This document shows positions 33,390 through 42,088 of a DNA stretch of 64,000 nt, piece after piece. The notes beneath the pieces are model-generated. The model worked only from the letters and a program-made list of their open reading frames with translations, did no database searches and was not told the origin of the DNA. The position numbers were made by a program, and so were the translations under genes. The stretch comes from Clostridia bacterium (GTDB lineage: Bacteria; Bacillota; Clostridia; Christensenellales; Aristaeellaceae), in contig JAFUDS010000024.1 in assembly GCA_017464305.1 (NCBI GenBank), positions 62,001 to 126,000 of the forward strand, written 5' to 3'. Each line of letters begins with the position of its first letter. The stretch's first letter is position 1.

Positions 33390-34229
33390 TCACAGATCCA
33401 CAGGAAGAAAGATGGGATGCTCCTTTAAATGTTCATTGGGGCGATGCAGCGTCAGCATCAGCTGGCCCTTTTTATCTCGGAACAGCATGCCATGGCCCCC
33501 GTCCTCCCGAAACAGCGGAGGAAGTTGGATAAATTTCCCATCTATTTCCCCATTCTCCGAGGCCGCCAGGCCCTGGGTATATCCCGTTTCCGACAAAGAA
33601 GACCAGAGCAACAGCAGCCGATCGTCCTTATCCCGCCACAGGAAGGGGCCATCCGTAACATAACCCGTCTGGCCGCTGGAATGATGCACCTCCTTGGCCC
33701 AGGCAGCTTCCGAGGCCCGGAACAGGAGTCTGGGCTCTCCCGCACTCTCCTTCAGATCCTCTGTCAGCGGCATGGCCAGGATTTCTCCATCCCCTACCTG
33801 CACCCATTCATGACAAAAGATGATCCAGGGCTGTCCCTGCCGATCGACATAGAACGTTCCATCCAAGCATTCCCAATCCGCCGGGGTCACTGGGCCCTCC
33901 GACCAGGGCAGGAAGGGGTCTTCAGGGCTCTCCGCCCGCAGAATGGCAGTGCCCCGATGCTTATCCTCGCTTTTGAAGCTGGCAAACATATACCATGCTC
34001 CCCGCCAGGGATGCACCTCCGGCGCCCAGTAGTTCATGGTCGCCCAGAAGGTTCCATCATTCTCGAAGCAAGGCTGGGGAGCCGACCAATTCTCCAAATC
34101 CTGACTCCGATAGACATCAAATCCCGTCGCCGGCCCCCAGCAGGTGGCGCCCCGGGTGCCATAGAGATAGTAGGTATCCTCCCACAGCAGTACAAAGGGA
34201 TCTCGGATGTTAATTTCTTCTGTCCTCAT
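33390..34229 (-). CDS. Glycoside hydrolase family 43-like protein
   Basis: A 279-residue five-bladed beta-propeller enzyme without a signal peptide. It opens INIRDPFVLLWEDTYYLYGT; the RDP Asp is the expected general base. ECLDGTFY supplies the pKa-modulating Asp, and HSSGQTGYVTDGPFLWRDKD is the region of the acid residue. That position, usually Glu in an EGP motif, is Asp in TDGP here, as in some subgroups. Family 43 includes arabinofuranosidases and xylosidases. AGAGGAAG precedes the start. Its own promoter has an operator-like repeat, and it is separated from the other sugar genes by the DUF4143 ATPase and zinc loci. Confidence 0.83.
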   Translation of the reverse strand: MRTEEINIRDPFVLLWEDTYYLYGTRGATCWGPATGFDVYRSQDLENWSAPQPCFENDGTFWATMNYWAPEVHPWRGAWYMFASFKSEDKHRGTAILRAESPEDPFLPWSEGPVTPADWECLDGTFYVDRQGQPWIIFCHEWVQVGDGEILAMPLTEDLKESAGEPRLLFRASEAAWAKEVHHSSGQTGYVTDGPFLWRDKDDRLLLLWSSLSETGYTQGLAASENGEIDGKFIQLPPLFREDGGHGMLFRDKKGQLMLTLHRPNEHLKEHPIFLPVDL

Positions 34230-34266
34230 GTTCTTCTTCCTCTGCCCAAAACGTATTCACTGAAAT

Positions 34267-34327
34267 CAACTTGGCCGAAATGCATATCGGTCAAGTTGTA
34301 TTATAGGCCTGTTTCTCGCAAATGCAA
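34267..34327 (-). promoter_or_regulatory. Promoter and operator of the GH43-like gene
   Basis: Minus strand: TTGCAT (34322-34327), 16-base spacer, TATAAT (34300-34305). Immediately downstream, CAACTTGGCCGA (34267-34278) and TCGGTCAAGTTG (34287-34298) form a 12-bp inverted repeat with one mismatch. A repressor bound there would block transcription start. Confidence 0.7.
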
Positions 34328-34378
34328 GCTTCCGTTTCTGAGATCATTTACGAGTTGTATGAATGATTGATGAAGCGA

Positions 34379-34503
34379 CTATGTTCGAAATGCGGTTTCC
34401 TTCTATGTCCGACAATAATCGGAAATAATGACCTTTCATACTCGACAAAATCGAACATTTTCAGACTTCCATACTCGACAAAAATAAATTCGCATGATAT
34501 AAT
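34379..34503 (+). promoter_or_regulatory. Promoter of the DUF4143 ATPase with four direct repeats
   Basis: TCGACA (34475-34480), 17-base spacer, TATAAT (34498-34503). Four related words begin at 34379, 34403, 34437 and 34470; the last two are identical (CATACTCGACAAAA), and the first two are CTATGTTCGAAA and CTATGTCCGACAATAA. Spacings are 24, 34 and 33 bases. The last copy overlaps the -35. No other gene lies in the 384-base gap. Confidence 0.6.
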
Positions 34504-34613
34504 CATAAAGCAGAGAAATAGGAGCTGCCATATGCACAGATGTTTGCACGTGACAGAAGATGTTTCCTTCTGTGGGATGAACATGATGGAGAGGAGAAAC
34601 GGCTTTTGCCTGA

Positions 34614-35906
34614 ATGATTGGTATGCAACATGATTTGTTGAAGTCCATTATCTATGAGCAACATGAGGTTATTCGTCGCTCTGAGATTATTCCGAGAAAC
34701 ATATCTCTGGCACCGGGGATTAATCATGTGTTGACTGGCCTGAGGCGTGCTGGGAAATCAACGATACTGCATGATCATGTGTTGCAACTTGTAAAGGGTG
34801 GAACACATTGGAACCGTATCATCTATATTAATTTTGAGGACGAACGGCTTGCGGAAATGACGGTTACGGATTTGAATGACATTCTGGCGGTACAAAGCGA
34901 AATGAGCGATCAAAGAGGTTATTTCTTCTTTGATGAAATCCAGAATATTCCGGGATGGGAAAAATTTGCCAGGAGAATGGCTGATCGTCACGAACAAGTT
35001 CAGATTACTGGCAGCAATGCAAAAATGCTCTCCAGAGAAATTCAGACAACATTGGGAGGGCGCTATCTCGAAAAACAGATTTGGCCGTATTCATTTGAAG
35101 AATATCTTACTGCAACCAGAACGCCGCACGGAGAGGAACAGCTCTTGGAGACAATAGCGCATGGCAGAATCACTGCCGATTGCTTATCTTATCTTGAGTA
35201 TGGTGGTTTTCCTGAATCTCTTCATTATCCTTCCAGACGCGATTATATCAGCGGAGTGTATCAAAAGATTCTACTTGGAGATATCGTTGCGCGAAACAAC
35301 CTGAGAAACAGCAACGCAGTATCCATCCTGGTAAAGAAAATATCAGAAACAGTCATGCGGGAGGTATCATACAGCAAATTGTATGGTAGTCTGAAGGCTG
35401 TTGGAATTTCAGTAAGCAAGGATACAATAATCGATTATGTAAATTATCTATTGGAGGCCTATCTGCTTTTCAAAGTGTATAATTATTTCGCGAGCTTTAG
35501 CGAAAAGGAAAGCACTCCCAAGTATTACTTTTCGGACAATGGCTTGCTGAATTTGTTTCTCTACGAGAAGAAGAGTGCTCTTCTTGAAAACGCGGTGGGA
35601 ATTTGGCTGCATCAGCATTACGGGGAATTGGTTTACTATTTAAAGTCTGCTTCGACGGGGATAGATATTGATTTCTTTATTCCTTCAGAGCATACGGTGA
35701 TTCAGGTTTGCACACAATTGAATGATCAATCAGCCGAACGGGAGATTTCCAGCCTTATCAAAGCGAAAGACACCATGCCGGAATTGGAACGGTTCATGAT
35801 AGTCGTTTCAGATGGAATACCTTCAAGGCTACCAGACCATCCTGAAATTGAGCTAATTCCGATTGATTACTTCCTGCTGAAAGGGCTTACCTGGCAAATT
35901 CATTGA
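34614..35906 (+). CDS. AAA ATPase with DUF4143 domain
   Basis: A 430-residue ATPase. Walker A is GLRRAGKST near residue 42, Walker B GYFFFDEIQNI, and sensor ITGSNAKMLS. The middle QIWPYSFEEYL and YLEYGGFPES, and the C-terminal DUF4143 region with KYYFSDNGLLN and IDIDFFIPS, are standard for this large, poorly understood family. In the nuclease-like tail the usual ExK after GxDIDF is IQVCT, so the PD-(D/E)xK motif looks degenerate. Such genes are frequent in accessory loci. The ribosome site is weak and a second Met is three codons on. It overlaps the convergent 35900-36370 gene by 7 bases. Confidence 0.9.
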   Translation: MIGMQHDLLKSIIYEQHEVIRRSEIIPRNISLAPGINHVLTGLRRAGKSTILHDHVLQLVKGGTHWNRIIYINFEDERLAEMTVTDLNDILAVQSEMSDQRGYFFFDEIQNIPGWEKFARRMADRHEQVQITGSNAKMLSREIQTTLGGRYLEKQIWPYSFEEYLTATRTPHGEEQLLETIAHGRITADCLSYLEYGGFPESLHYPSRRDYISGVYQKILLGDIVARNNLRNSNAVSILVKKISETVMREVSYSKLYGSLKAVGISVSKDTIIDYVNYLLEAYLLFKVYNYFASFSEKESTPKYYFSDNGLLNLFLYEKKSALLENAVGIWLHQHYGELVYYLKSASTGIDIDFFIPSEHTVIQVCTQLNDQSAEREISSLIKAKDTMPELERFMIVVSDGIPSRLPDHPEIELIPIDYFLLKGLTWQIH

Positions 35907-36370
35907 TGTGTTTCGCCCTCCGTGGTCCACACTACCTCCGCATCCGCCAGGTGGATATATTCATAGTCATCTTCCAGGTAGGTTTCAAAGCGCCCGGTGA
36001 CCACCAAATCCGCGCCGGGTTCGGGATAATCCTGCGGGTAGCGATGCTCTCCGCCCCACACAAATTCGATCCCTTGCGCGCAGCAGGAGGTGGCGTCGGG
36101 GATGATGCAGGAGGTATAGACCATGCCAGTGGTGCTATCCTCATAGACGTCGTACCACCCCGAAAGCCGGATCACCTTTCCGATATATGCCTGCGGATCC
36201 ATCATCATTTGATAGATTTCTGCATAAACGAAAGTACCGCTCATCTTGGATAAATCCAAATCAACCACCTGGGGCGCGGTGGCCGCCTCCTCCGCGATTG
36301 ATGGGGTCATCCCACCCAGACCGACAGAAGCACACAGCAGTAGCGTCATCAGCAGAAGCAGCTTTTTCAT
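35900..36370 (-). CDS. Exported OB-fold-like protein of the zinc uptake locus
   Basis: A 156-residue protein with a signal peptide (MKKLLLLMTLLLCASVGLGG). The mature part has YIGKVIRLSGWYDVYED, IIPDATSCCAQGIEFVW and GADLVVTGRFETYLED, a beta-barrel pattern with a conserved-looking CC pair. I recognise the pattern as occurring beside metal transport genes but cannot name the family. The ATG at 36370 is preferred (GGAG 10 bases upstream). It lies 150 bases after znuA on the same strand, separated by a stem-loop, so it likely shares the zinc operon. It may bind metal or a metal ligand outside the cell. Confidence 0.75.
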   Translation of the reverse strand: MKKLLLLMTLLLCASVGLGGMTPSIAEEAATAPQVVDLDLSKMSGTFVYAEIYQMMMDPQAYIGKVIRLSGWYDVYEDSTTGMVYTSCIIPDATSCCAQGIEFVWGGEHRYPQDYPEPGADLVVTGRFETYLEDDYEYIHLADAEVVWTTEGETHQ

Positions 36371-36460
36371 TCTCAAATTTCTCCTTACGTTTTATGAATA
36401 TCTTGAGCGGAACGCCAGCGATGAACGTTCCGATGGGAAACCGGTTATTAGAATGAGCCT

Positions 36461-36500
36461 CCCACAGGCGAAAGCCCTGATCGGGACTTTCGCCCATGGG
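36461..36500 (-). terminator. Stem-loop between znuA and the OB-like gene
   Basis: An 8-bp perfect stem GGCGAAAG / CTTTCGCC (36467-36474 and 36487-36494) is enclosed by CCCA / TGGG. No T-run follows, so it may be a processing or partial termination site. Confidence 0.5.
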
Positions 36501-36520
36501 AAAGGGAACTTAGAAAATCA

Positions 36521-37480
36521 TCAATTCAACGCGGTTTGCAGCGTTTCCAGGTTACTCTCCATTACGCTGAGATAGGAGATTCCGTCCGATACATCCGTTG
36601 CTGTAGTTCCCTGCATGGAATCCAGGGACAGCACCTTCTGATTCTTCGCCTGGGTGTTTTCCACAATGGTCTCCGCAATCCGGAATTGCGGATTCTCAAT
36701 GGTCAGCACCGCTGGCAGATTCAGCTCATCTACCTTCTGCGCCAGGAATACAATCGTTTTAAAGCTGGCCTCGCTTTCGGCGGAGCAGCCAGTGAAGGCG
36801 GCATAATAGTTCAGTCCATAATCATCCACCAGATAGCGGAAGGGGAAACGATCCCCGAACAGAATGGTAGAATATGCCGCGTCTTCCATCGCCTGTGCAT
36901 ATTTCACATCCAGAGCCGCCAGCTTCTCTATATACGCCGCGGCATTGGCCTGATAGCTGTCTCTGTTTTCCGGATCAGCTTCCGCCATCGTGGAGGCAAT
37001 CACCTGTACCAGCTTTTCTGCGTTGCGGAGCGAAAGCCACACATGCTCATCGTATTCGATTTCCTCAGATTCTTCCTCTTCTTCCTCCTCCGATTCCATC
37101 CCCTCTACGACTTCCTCTTCTTTGATGGCGTCGCCCATGGCCTCTACCAGGTTAATGGAAACCAAATTCTGATTGGTGGCGGTGGCCAGCACTTCCTCCA
37201 CCCATTCATCGCTTTCGCCACCCACATAAATGAATACATCGCTGGTATTTATTTTTACAATATCCTGCGCTGTGGTCTGATAGGAATGAAGATCCACGCC
37301 AGAATCAAATAGCATCGTCACCTCCGCGTTCCCATCGCCAACAATCTCCCTCACCCAGTCGTAAATGGGGAAGATGGTGGTTACAATAGAGATCCTCTTC
37401 TCTTCCGCAAAGGATACCCCGCACAGCAGAGTGGTCATCATCAGAATCAGGGCCAGCATAAACGCGTATGTTTTTTTCAT
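36521..37480 (-). CDS. znuA: Metal (zinc) ABC transporter substrate-binding protein
   Basis: A 319-residue cluster A-I (ZnuA-type) binding protein. Signal peptide MKKTYAFMLALILMMTTLLC. The metal site is readable: H in DSGVDLHSYQ, H in YDEHVWLSLRN, and D in VLSLDSMQG; the third position is within ILFGDRFPFRYLV, where Asp replaces the usual His. The flexible loop before the second His, normally His-rich, is acidic instead (EEEVVEGMESEEEEEEESEE). A C in LLCGV could be lipidated, although the context is imperfect. No znuB or znuC is adjacent, so the permease and ATPase must be elsewhere. It follows the Cys/His membrane protein gene by 148 bases. Confidence 0.9.
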   Translation of the reverse strand: MKKTYAFMLALILMMTTLLCGVSFAEEKRISIVTTIFPIYDWVREIVGDGNAEVTMLFDSGVDLHSYQTTAQDIVKINTSDVFIYVGGESDEWVEEVLATATNQNLVSINLVEAMGDAIKEEEVVEGMESEEEEEEESEEIEYDEHVWLSLRNAEKLVQVIASTMAEADPENRDSYQANAAAYIEKLAALDVKYAQAMEDAAYSTILFGDRFPFRYLVDDYGLNYYAAFTGCSAESEASFKTIVFLAQKVDELNLPAVLTIENPQFRIAETIVENTQAKNQKVLSLDSMQGTTATDVSDGISYLSVMESNLETLQTALN

Positions 37481-37628
37481 GATATGTTCCTCCGAGTCTC
37501 AATCAATTTTCTGAAAATCCAAAAAGGGTATAAAAATACAAGGCCATTCATCGCGTCGCGAATCGAACCACGGCAGGATTACCCTCCATGGTGGATACTC
37601 GCGAATGAATTCCTTGCGCCGGATTCAG

Positions 37629-37928
37629 TTAATTGTTGAGCCGGACTTTCCAGCTTACTAACGTGCTCCGCTTAGGCCGGCGGACAGCATCCAGAAACAG
37701 AGGATGCTTCAGGATCGCCCAGGCCGCGAAAAGGAACAGCAAAACCACGCCAAGCAGAACAAAGCTATGCAGCAATGCCTCTGTCAGCGCGATGGTTTCG
37801 CAAATATCGCAGCCCTCGCCTATGCAGTCATGATCAGCCTCATGCACGATGTAGGCGGAAGAAACGAACAGCGTCAGCACAAAGCCAAAGCACAGTATCC
37901 AGGCATAGATGCGCTTCCGGTTAGTCAC
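37629..37928 (-). CDS. Small membrane protein with a Cys/His loop, zinc locus
   Basis: A 99-residue protein with two membrane helices (about residues 10-28 and 52-74). Between them lies the outward-facing loop HEADHDCIGEGCDICETI, with His, Asp and three Cys suited to bind zinc. The GTG at 37928 is chosen because GGAGGG precedes it; the longer frame starting at 37967 begins in poor context. It is the first gene of the apparent zinc operon (this gene, znuA, OB-like gene). It may hand zinc to ZnuA or sense it. No named family recognised. Confidence 0.72.
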   Translation of the reverse strand: MTNRKRIYAWILCFGFVLTLFVSSAYIVHEADHDCIGEGCDICETIALTEALLHSFVLLGVVLLFLFAAWAILKHPLFLDAVRRPKRSTLVSWKVRLNN

Positions 37929-38109
37929 GTCCGTTCCCTCCTTTCCCGCGCTGGCTTTCGCCAGCATCTATGATCACGCCTTTCGGCCTTGATCGCAAAT
38001 TCCGTTAAAAATGCCTTTCCCGCATTCCCGGCGAAACAAGGACGTACCATCCATTTTGCGATGCACCGTTCTCGCGCCCCACATTCCTCCGATTTGGGAA
38101 ACGACTTTC

Positions 38110-38137
38110 ATTTTATACAGAAGCAAAGGAATGTCAA
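38110..38137 (-). promoter_or_regulatory. Candidate zinc operon promoter
   Basis: Minus strand TTGACA (38132-38137), 16-base spacer, TAAAAT (38110-38115). It is about 180 bases upstream of the membrane protein gene. A Zur box was not found by eye in this 342-base gap, which otherwise holds nothing recognisable. Confidence 0.6.
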
Positions 38138-38270
38138 TATGAAAGCAGAATTGTTTTCACAATGTTCAAATAGCGAAGGAAAGCGCTGATTATTCTATAG
38201 AAAGAAAGTGAAAGGCAATATCAGCTCCTACGAACGTCGAATCACCAATCGATTGATCGATGAATACTTT

Positions 38271-39764
38271 CTAACCAGCAGCTGAATACATCTCAAAGGA
38301 AGTGATTTCCACTTTGTTTTTTTCTGAGGGACTTCCCTGGGCATAAAGACCTATGAGCGTGCCAGTAAAGCCTTTCCCCGCATCCGCTTTCGTCAGCACA
38401 GGGACGACGGCCACCCGTTGATAGCTATCTCCATTAAAAGCGCAGAATAAGGTATACTCTCGCTTACTGGCCTCGATTTTCAGACGAACAGGTCCATCCA
38501 TCGCAGGGAAAAGCGTGGGGGTGAATTCAGCGCCCCGCCGGTATACAGCAATGTACCTTTGATCCCCTGTCTGCCGCAGACAGAAAGCATAGTAACCGTA
38601 ATCAGCAATATATATCGTCAAGCCTGCCTCACTGCCTTCTGCGGTGGGCTGGAAATTGATTGCCGTTTCCACCGTGCATTCCATATTCATTTGTCGCAAG
38701 GCCAGGAAAGAGGGCTGTCCCAAAGCGTCCGAAAGCCGGTCGATAGAAGGAGATAATCGAAGCCTGTCTCCTTCAAATTCATAGTTTTTCAAAACAGGTT
38801 TACGCACAAACAACCATTCATTTTGTCGGCAGCTGAAATCGGCCCGCCAGGGCTCCAGGGGCTTTTGCTCCTTCCAAAGGGGCCCTTCGCAGGCAATGTG
38901 GGATATGCCATCGTTCATCACCGGCCAATCGTTTTCCCAGGTGACGGGCAGAAGGAAGGTTTCCCGGCCCAGGTGGGAATACCAAGAATCATCAGGTCGA
39001 GTAGCCAAATGCACGGTCCACCAGTTACCGCGCCCATCCTGGAATAAATCTCCATGACCACTACATGCAACGCCAGTACCTTCGGTATACCGATTCGTCA
39101 GCAGCGGTTTCTCGCAGGATAGATACGGCCCCCAAATATCCCGGCTCCGGGCAGCGGTAATCATATGGTTGAAGCCTGTGCCACCCTCCGCCGCCAGCAG
39201 GTAGTACCAATTCCCGATATGATAGACGTGGGGCGCTTCCAGGTATTGGGGTCGGTCGTCGCTCATGCCGTGCCAGATGACTTGTGCCTGAGAAAGCAAT
39301 TCTCCTGTGTAAGGATCGATTTCTTCCAGGGAAATCGCTTCTTTGTCATCCATGCCTCGCTGGTTCGTGCAATAATACGCTTTGTCGCCATCAAACAGGA
39401 TGGAAGGATCGATACCTGTCATATTTACCTTCACCGGATCAGACCAGCCTGTAGCGGGATCGGCAGAGTGAACGATAAAGTTCCCAAACCCTTTAAAGGT
39501 GGACGTTACATAAAACAGCCCGTTATGATACCGAATGGTGGGGGCCCAGATGCCCTCCCCAGCCTTGGCTGTTTCAAAAGGCAATTGTTCTGTTCGCTCA
39601 ATGCAGTTGCCAATTTGCCGCCAGTTGACCAGATCCGTGCTATGGTAGACCGGGATGCCGGGAAAAAACTCAAAGGAGCTGGTAACCAGATAATAATCAT
39701 TTCCAACCCGACAGATGCTTGGATCTGGGTTAAAGCCCCGAACAATGGGGTTTTGGTATCGCAT
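38271..39764 (-). CDS. Glycoside hydrolase family 43 beta-xylosidase/arabinofuranosidase (two-domain)
   Basis: A 497-residue cytosolic enzyme. The N-terminal propeller has NPIVRGFNPDPSICRVGNDY (general base Asp), GIDPSILFDGD (second Asp) and QYLEAPHVY (acid Glu), the triad of two-domain GH43 xylosidases. From about residue 325 a beta-sandwich domain follows (WLFVRKPVLKNYEFEGDRLR), which in this group contributes to the active site. The ATG at 39764 follows AGAGGGGA and sits 3 bases past the GH2 stop codon region, so the two are coupled. It is the last gene of cluster A and releases xylose or arabinose from imported oligosaccharides. Confidence 0.93.
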   Translation of the reverse strand: MRYQNPIVRGFNPDPSICRVGNDYYLVTSSFEFFPGIPVYHSTDLVNWRQIGNCIERTEQLPFETAKAGEGIWAPTIRYHNGLFYVTSTFKGFGNFIVHSADPATGWSDPVKVNMTGIDPSILFDGDKAYYCTNQRGMDDKEAISLEEIDPYTGELLSQAQVIWHGMSDDRPQYLEAPHVYHIGNWYYLLAAEGGTGFNHMITAARSRDIWGPYLSCEKPLLTNRYTEGTGVACSGHGDLFQDGRGNWWTVHLATRPDDSWYSHLGRETFLLPVTWENDWPVMNDGISHIACEGPLWKEQKPLEPWRADFSCRQNEWLFVRKPVLKNYEFEGDRLRLSPSIDRLSDALGQPSFLALRQMNMECTVETAINFQPTAEGSEAGLTIYIADYGYYAFCLRQTGDQRYIAVYRRGAEFTPTLFPAMDGPVRLKIEASKREYTLFCAFNGDSYQRVAVVPVLTKADAGKGFTGTLIGLYAQGSPSEKNKVEITSFEMYSAAG

Positions 39765-39766
39765 GG

Positions 39767-42070
39767 TCAATCCCCTCTCTGATCCATCGTGATAACGGCG
39801 CTTTCCAAAGCATCGGTTTCCGCAATGATCCTAAAAGCGCCATCGCCAGTTCGTCTGAAAACCACAGACGCTTTCCCGTGCCAGGCGGATACAGCATGGG
39901 CAGAATAGGGCGTCTGCTCCATCAGGTTGCAGTTGTCTGTGGCCAGAATTTCCGCATCGCCCTCTACGCGGAAGGAAATCAGGCGTTTTTCCCGGATGCA
40001 GAGATGATTCTGTGCATCCAAGATGGAGGCGGTCAGCAGCATTTCTTCGCCCGGAGCGAGAATGCGCTGAACCATGGGGGAAAGCGTTAATTTGGCAGGC
40101 GCTTCCGGAGTATACAGCGCGTGGCTGCACTCGGATTGCCCATTTATGAAGCCCAATACTTCAATTTTTCCAGGCATCCAGGGGACAAAGCCTGTGATGT
40201 ATCCATCTGGATTCTCCTTGGGAAGGGGCGGATAGAATACCCGATCGCCGCAATGAATCTCCACGCGGTCGCAGTTGGTCGCAATGAGATAGGGAACCAC
40301 TCCCTGATGCAATTCCGGAAAATCCCATACATCCTCATAGGGCGGATTCGCCCAGTGGGCCTTGGTAAATTCATCCCCCAGGGTATTATCCAGGATGGAA
40401 ATATGCACCATTGGCTCCTCCGTCCAATGACTTTTCAGGATATAAGCAGAAATCCGCGGCGTACCATCCATGCGAAACAGACTGCCTGTCCAACCTTTGC
40501 TGGGCCAGCCCATGGATTCGCCCAGATAGTCGTATCCTGCCCACACAAAGCTGCCGATGGCGTAGGGCAGCGCTTCCGGGATCAGGGCAGGGACGCGCTG
40601 GGTATAGTTCTGCATGCTATCCAGGTGCCCCACAAAGAAGGGATAGGCTTCCGTGCTGAGAATCAGCTTATCCGACAATCGGCGATGGATGGCCTCGAAC
40701 CACTGCTCCTGATAATTACAGGATATGATGTCCACATGCTGGGCAATGGCGCTGATGCAGTCGATCCGCTCCTCCAAATCCTCTATTTCTCGATCATCCA
40801 CCTCATCCACCAACTGTTGAATATCCTTCACCTGGCTGTAATCGATCTTCTTTCCAGCCCGCTTGAAATGAGGATTCATAGCATAGGTAACCGGGCGGGT
40901 GCCATCCAGCTCATGGGCCCGTTTGGACAGCATAGCCAGCGTGTCCACCATGGATTGCTGCCCCTGATTTTCCACTTCGTTGCCCACGCCCCAAATGATC
41001 ACGCTGGGCCGGTTTCGATCCCTGCGGATCATCGCTGCCAAATCATGATCCCAATCCTGATCAAAGTATCGCCCATATAAACCGCTATGCCATTTATCAA
41101 AGCATTCAGAATAGACATAAAACCCCATTTCATCACAAAGATCCAGCATTTCGTCGCTGTGCATATGGTGAGCCAGCCGCAGGGCGTTGCAGCCCATCTT
41201 TTTGAGAATCGTCAGCCGATCCCGCCACATCTCTTTCGTAGCGGCGATACCCCGGCAGCCCATATCCTGATGCAGGCATACGCCATGCAGTTTGACCTTT
41301 TTTCCATTGATCCGTAAGCCGGTTTCCACATCGATGCTCACAGAACGCAGGCCGATGCGCCGCGTTACCGCATCCCCACCAGGCAGGCCCAGCGTAAGAT
41401 CATACAAATTAGGCCTTTCCGCGGACCAAAGCAGAGGATGATTTACATGCAGATCGATCGTTCCGCAGCCGTTCCCCTCTGCAATCAAACGGCCATCCGG
41501 CAGAGACAGCACGGCAGTTGTCGCCAGCGCAGACCCCGTTTGAATCCGAATCCCCGCCTGATCATCATGAATGTCTGTTGTTACAACAATGTCCTTTTCA
41601 TCCAAATATTCCCGATCCGTTTCCATCCACTTGACCGGGCGGTAGATGCCACAGCCGGAATACCAGCGGTCAGCGGGTTCCCGGGTATTATCCACCTGAA
41701 CCAGAATCTGATTTTCCCCGGTCCGAACCGCATCCGTAATTTCCAAACGAAAAGGTGTATACCCATAGCGCTGGCCTCCCACTTCACAACCGTTGATCCA
41801 AACCTTCGCGCATTCAAACACGCCCCCAAAGTCCAGAAAATAGCGGCGCGCTGGATCTTTCTCCCCAATGGTTACCACCCGCCGATACCAGCCAATTTCA
41901 TTTCGGTGAAACCACCCTTGCGCCATCCCCAAAGGCGCATCTGGAGAAATGGGACGCCCTACGGCCCAGTCGTGCGGAATCTGAACCTTTGTGAAGGTTG
42001 ATGCCTCCGGTTGTTCCATTCCCAGGGCAAAATACCATTCATCCTGCAAGAGATTGATCACTCGTTCCAT
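39767..42070 (-). CDS. Glycoside hydrolase family 2 (beta-galactosidase-like)
   Basis: A 767-residue GH2 enzyme: sugar-binding jelly roll (residues 1-170, with PHDWAVG and NTREPADRWYSGCGIYR), immunoglobulin-like domain, TIM barrel and two C-terminal beta domains. The acid/base Glu is in IIWGVGNEVENQ and the nucleophile Glu in ILSTEAYPFF. The LHGVCLHQDMG and LRLAHHMHSDEMLDLCDEMG stretches are typical. No signal peptide. It lies between the AraC regulator and GH43 genes in cluster A. Specificity (galactoside, glucuronide or arabinopyranoside) cannot be fixed from motifs. Confidence 0.93.
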   Translation of the reverse strand: MERVINLLQDEWYFALGMEQPEASTFTKVQIPHDWAVGRPISPDAPLGMAQGWFHRNEIGWYRRVVTIGEKDPARRYFLDFGGVFECAKVWINGCEVGGQRYGYTPFRLEITDAVRTGENQILVQVDNTREPADRWYSGCGIYRPVKWMETDREYLDEKDIVVTTDIHDDQAGIRIQTGSALATTAVLSLPDGRLIAEGNGCGTIDLHVNHPLLWSAERPNLYDLTLGLPGGDAVTRRIGLRSVSIDVETGLRINGKKVKLHGVCLHQDMGCRGIAATKEMWRDRLTILKKMGCNALRLAHHMHSDEMLDLCDEMGFYVYSECFDKWHSGLYGRYFDQDWDHDLAAMIRRDRNRPSVIIWGVGNEVENQGQQSMVDTLAMLSKRAHELDGTRPVTYAMNPHFKRAGKKIDYSQVKDIQQLVDEVDDREIEDLEERIDCISAIAQHVDIISCNYQEQWFEAIHRRLSDKLILSTEAYPFFVGHLDSMQNYTQRVPALIPEALPYAIGSFVWAGYDYLGESMGWPSKGWTGSLFRMDGTPRISAYILKSHWTEEPMVHISILDNTLGDEFTKAHWANPPYEDVWDFPELHQGVVPYLIATNCDRVEIHCGDRVFYPPLPKENPDGYITGFVPWMPGKIEVLGFINGQSECSHALYTPEAPAKLTLSPMVQRILAPGEEMLLTASILDAQNHLCIREKRLISFRVEGDAEILATDNCNLMEQTPYSAHAVSAWHGKASVVFRRTGDGAFRIIAETDALESAVITMDQRGD

Positions 42071-42088
42071 ATGCTAAGCTCCTTCAAC

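Noticed and set aside
34348..34648. Short frames on both strands in front of the DUF4143 ATPase
   Set aside because: They overlap the promoter and direct repeats and have no ribosome site or recognisable protein sequence.
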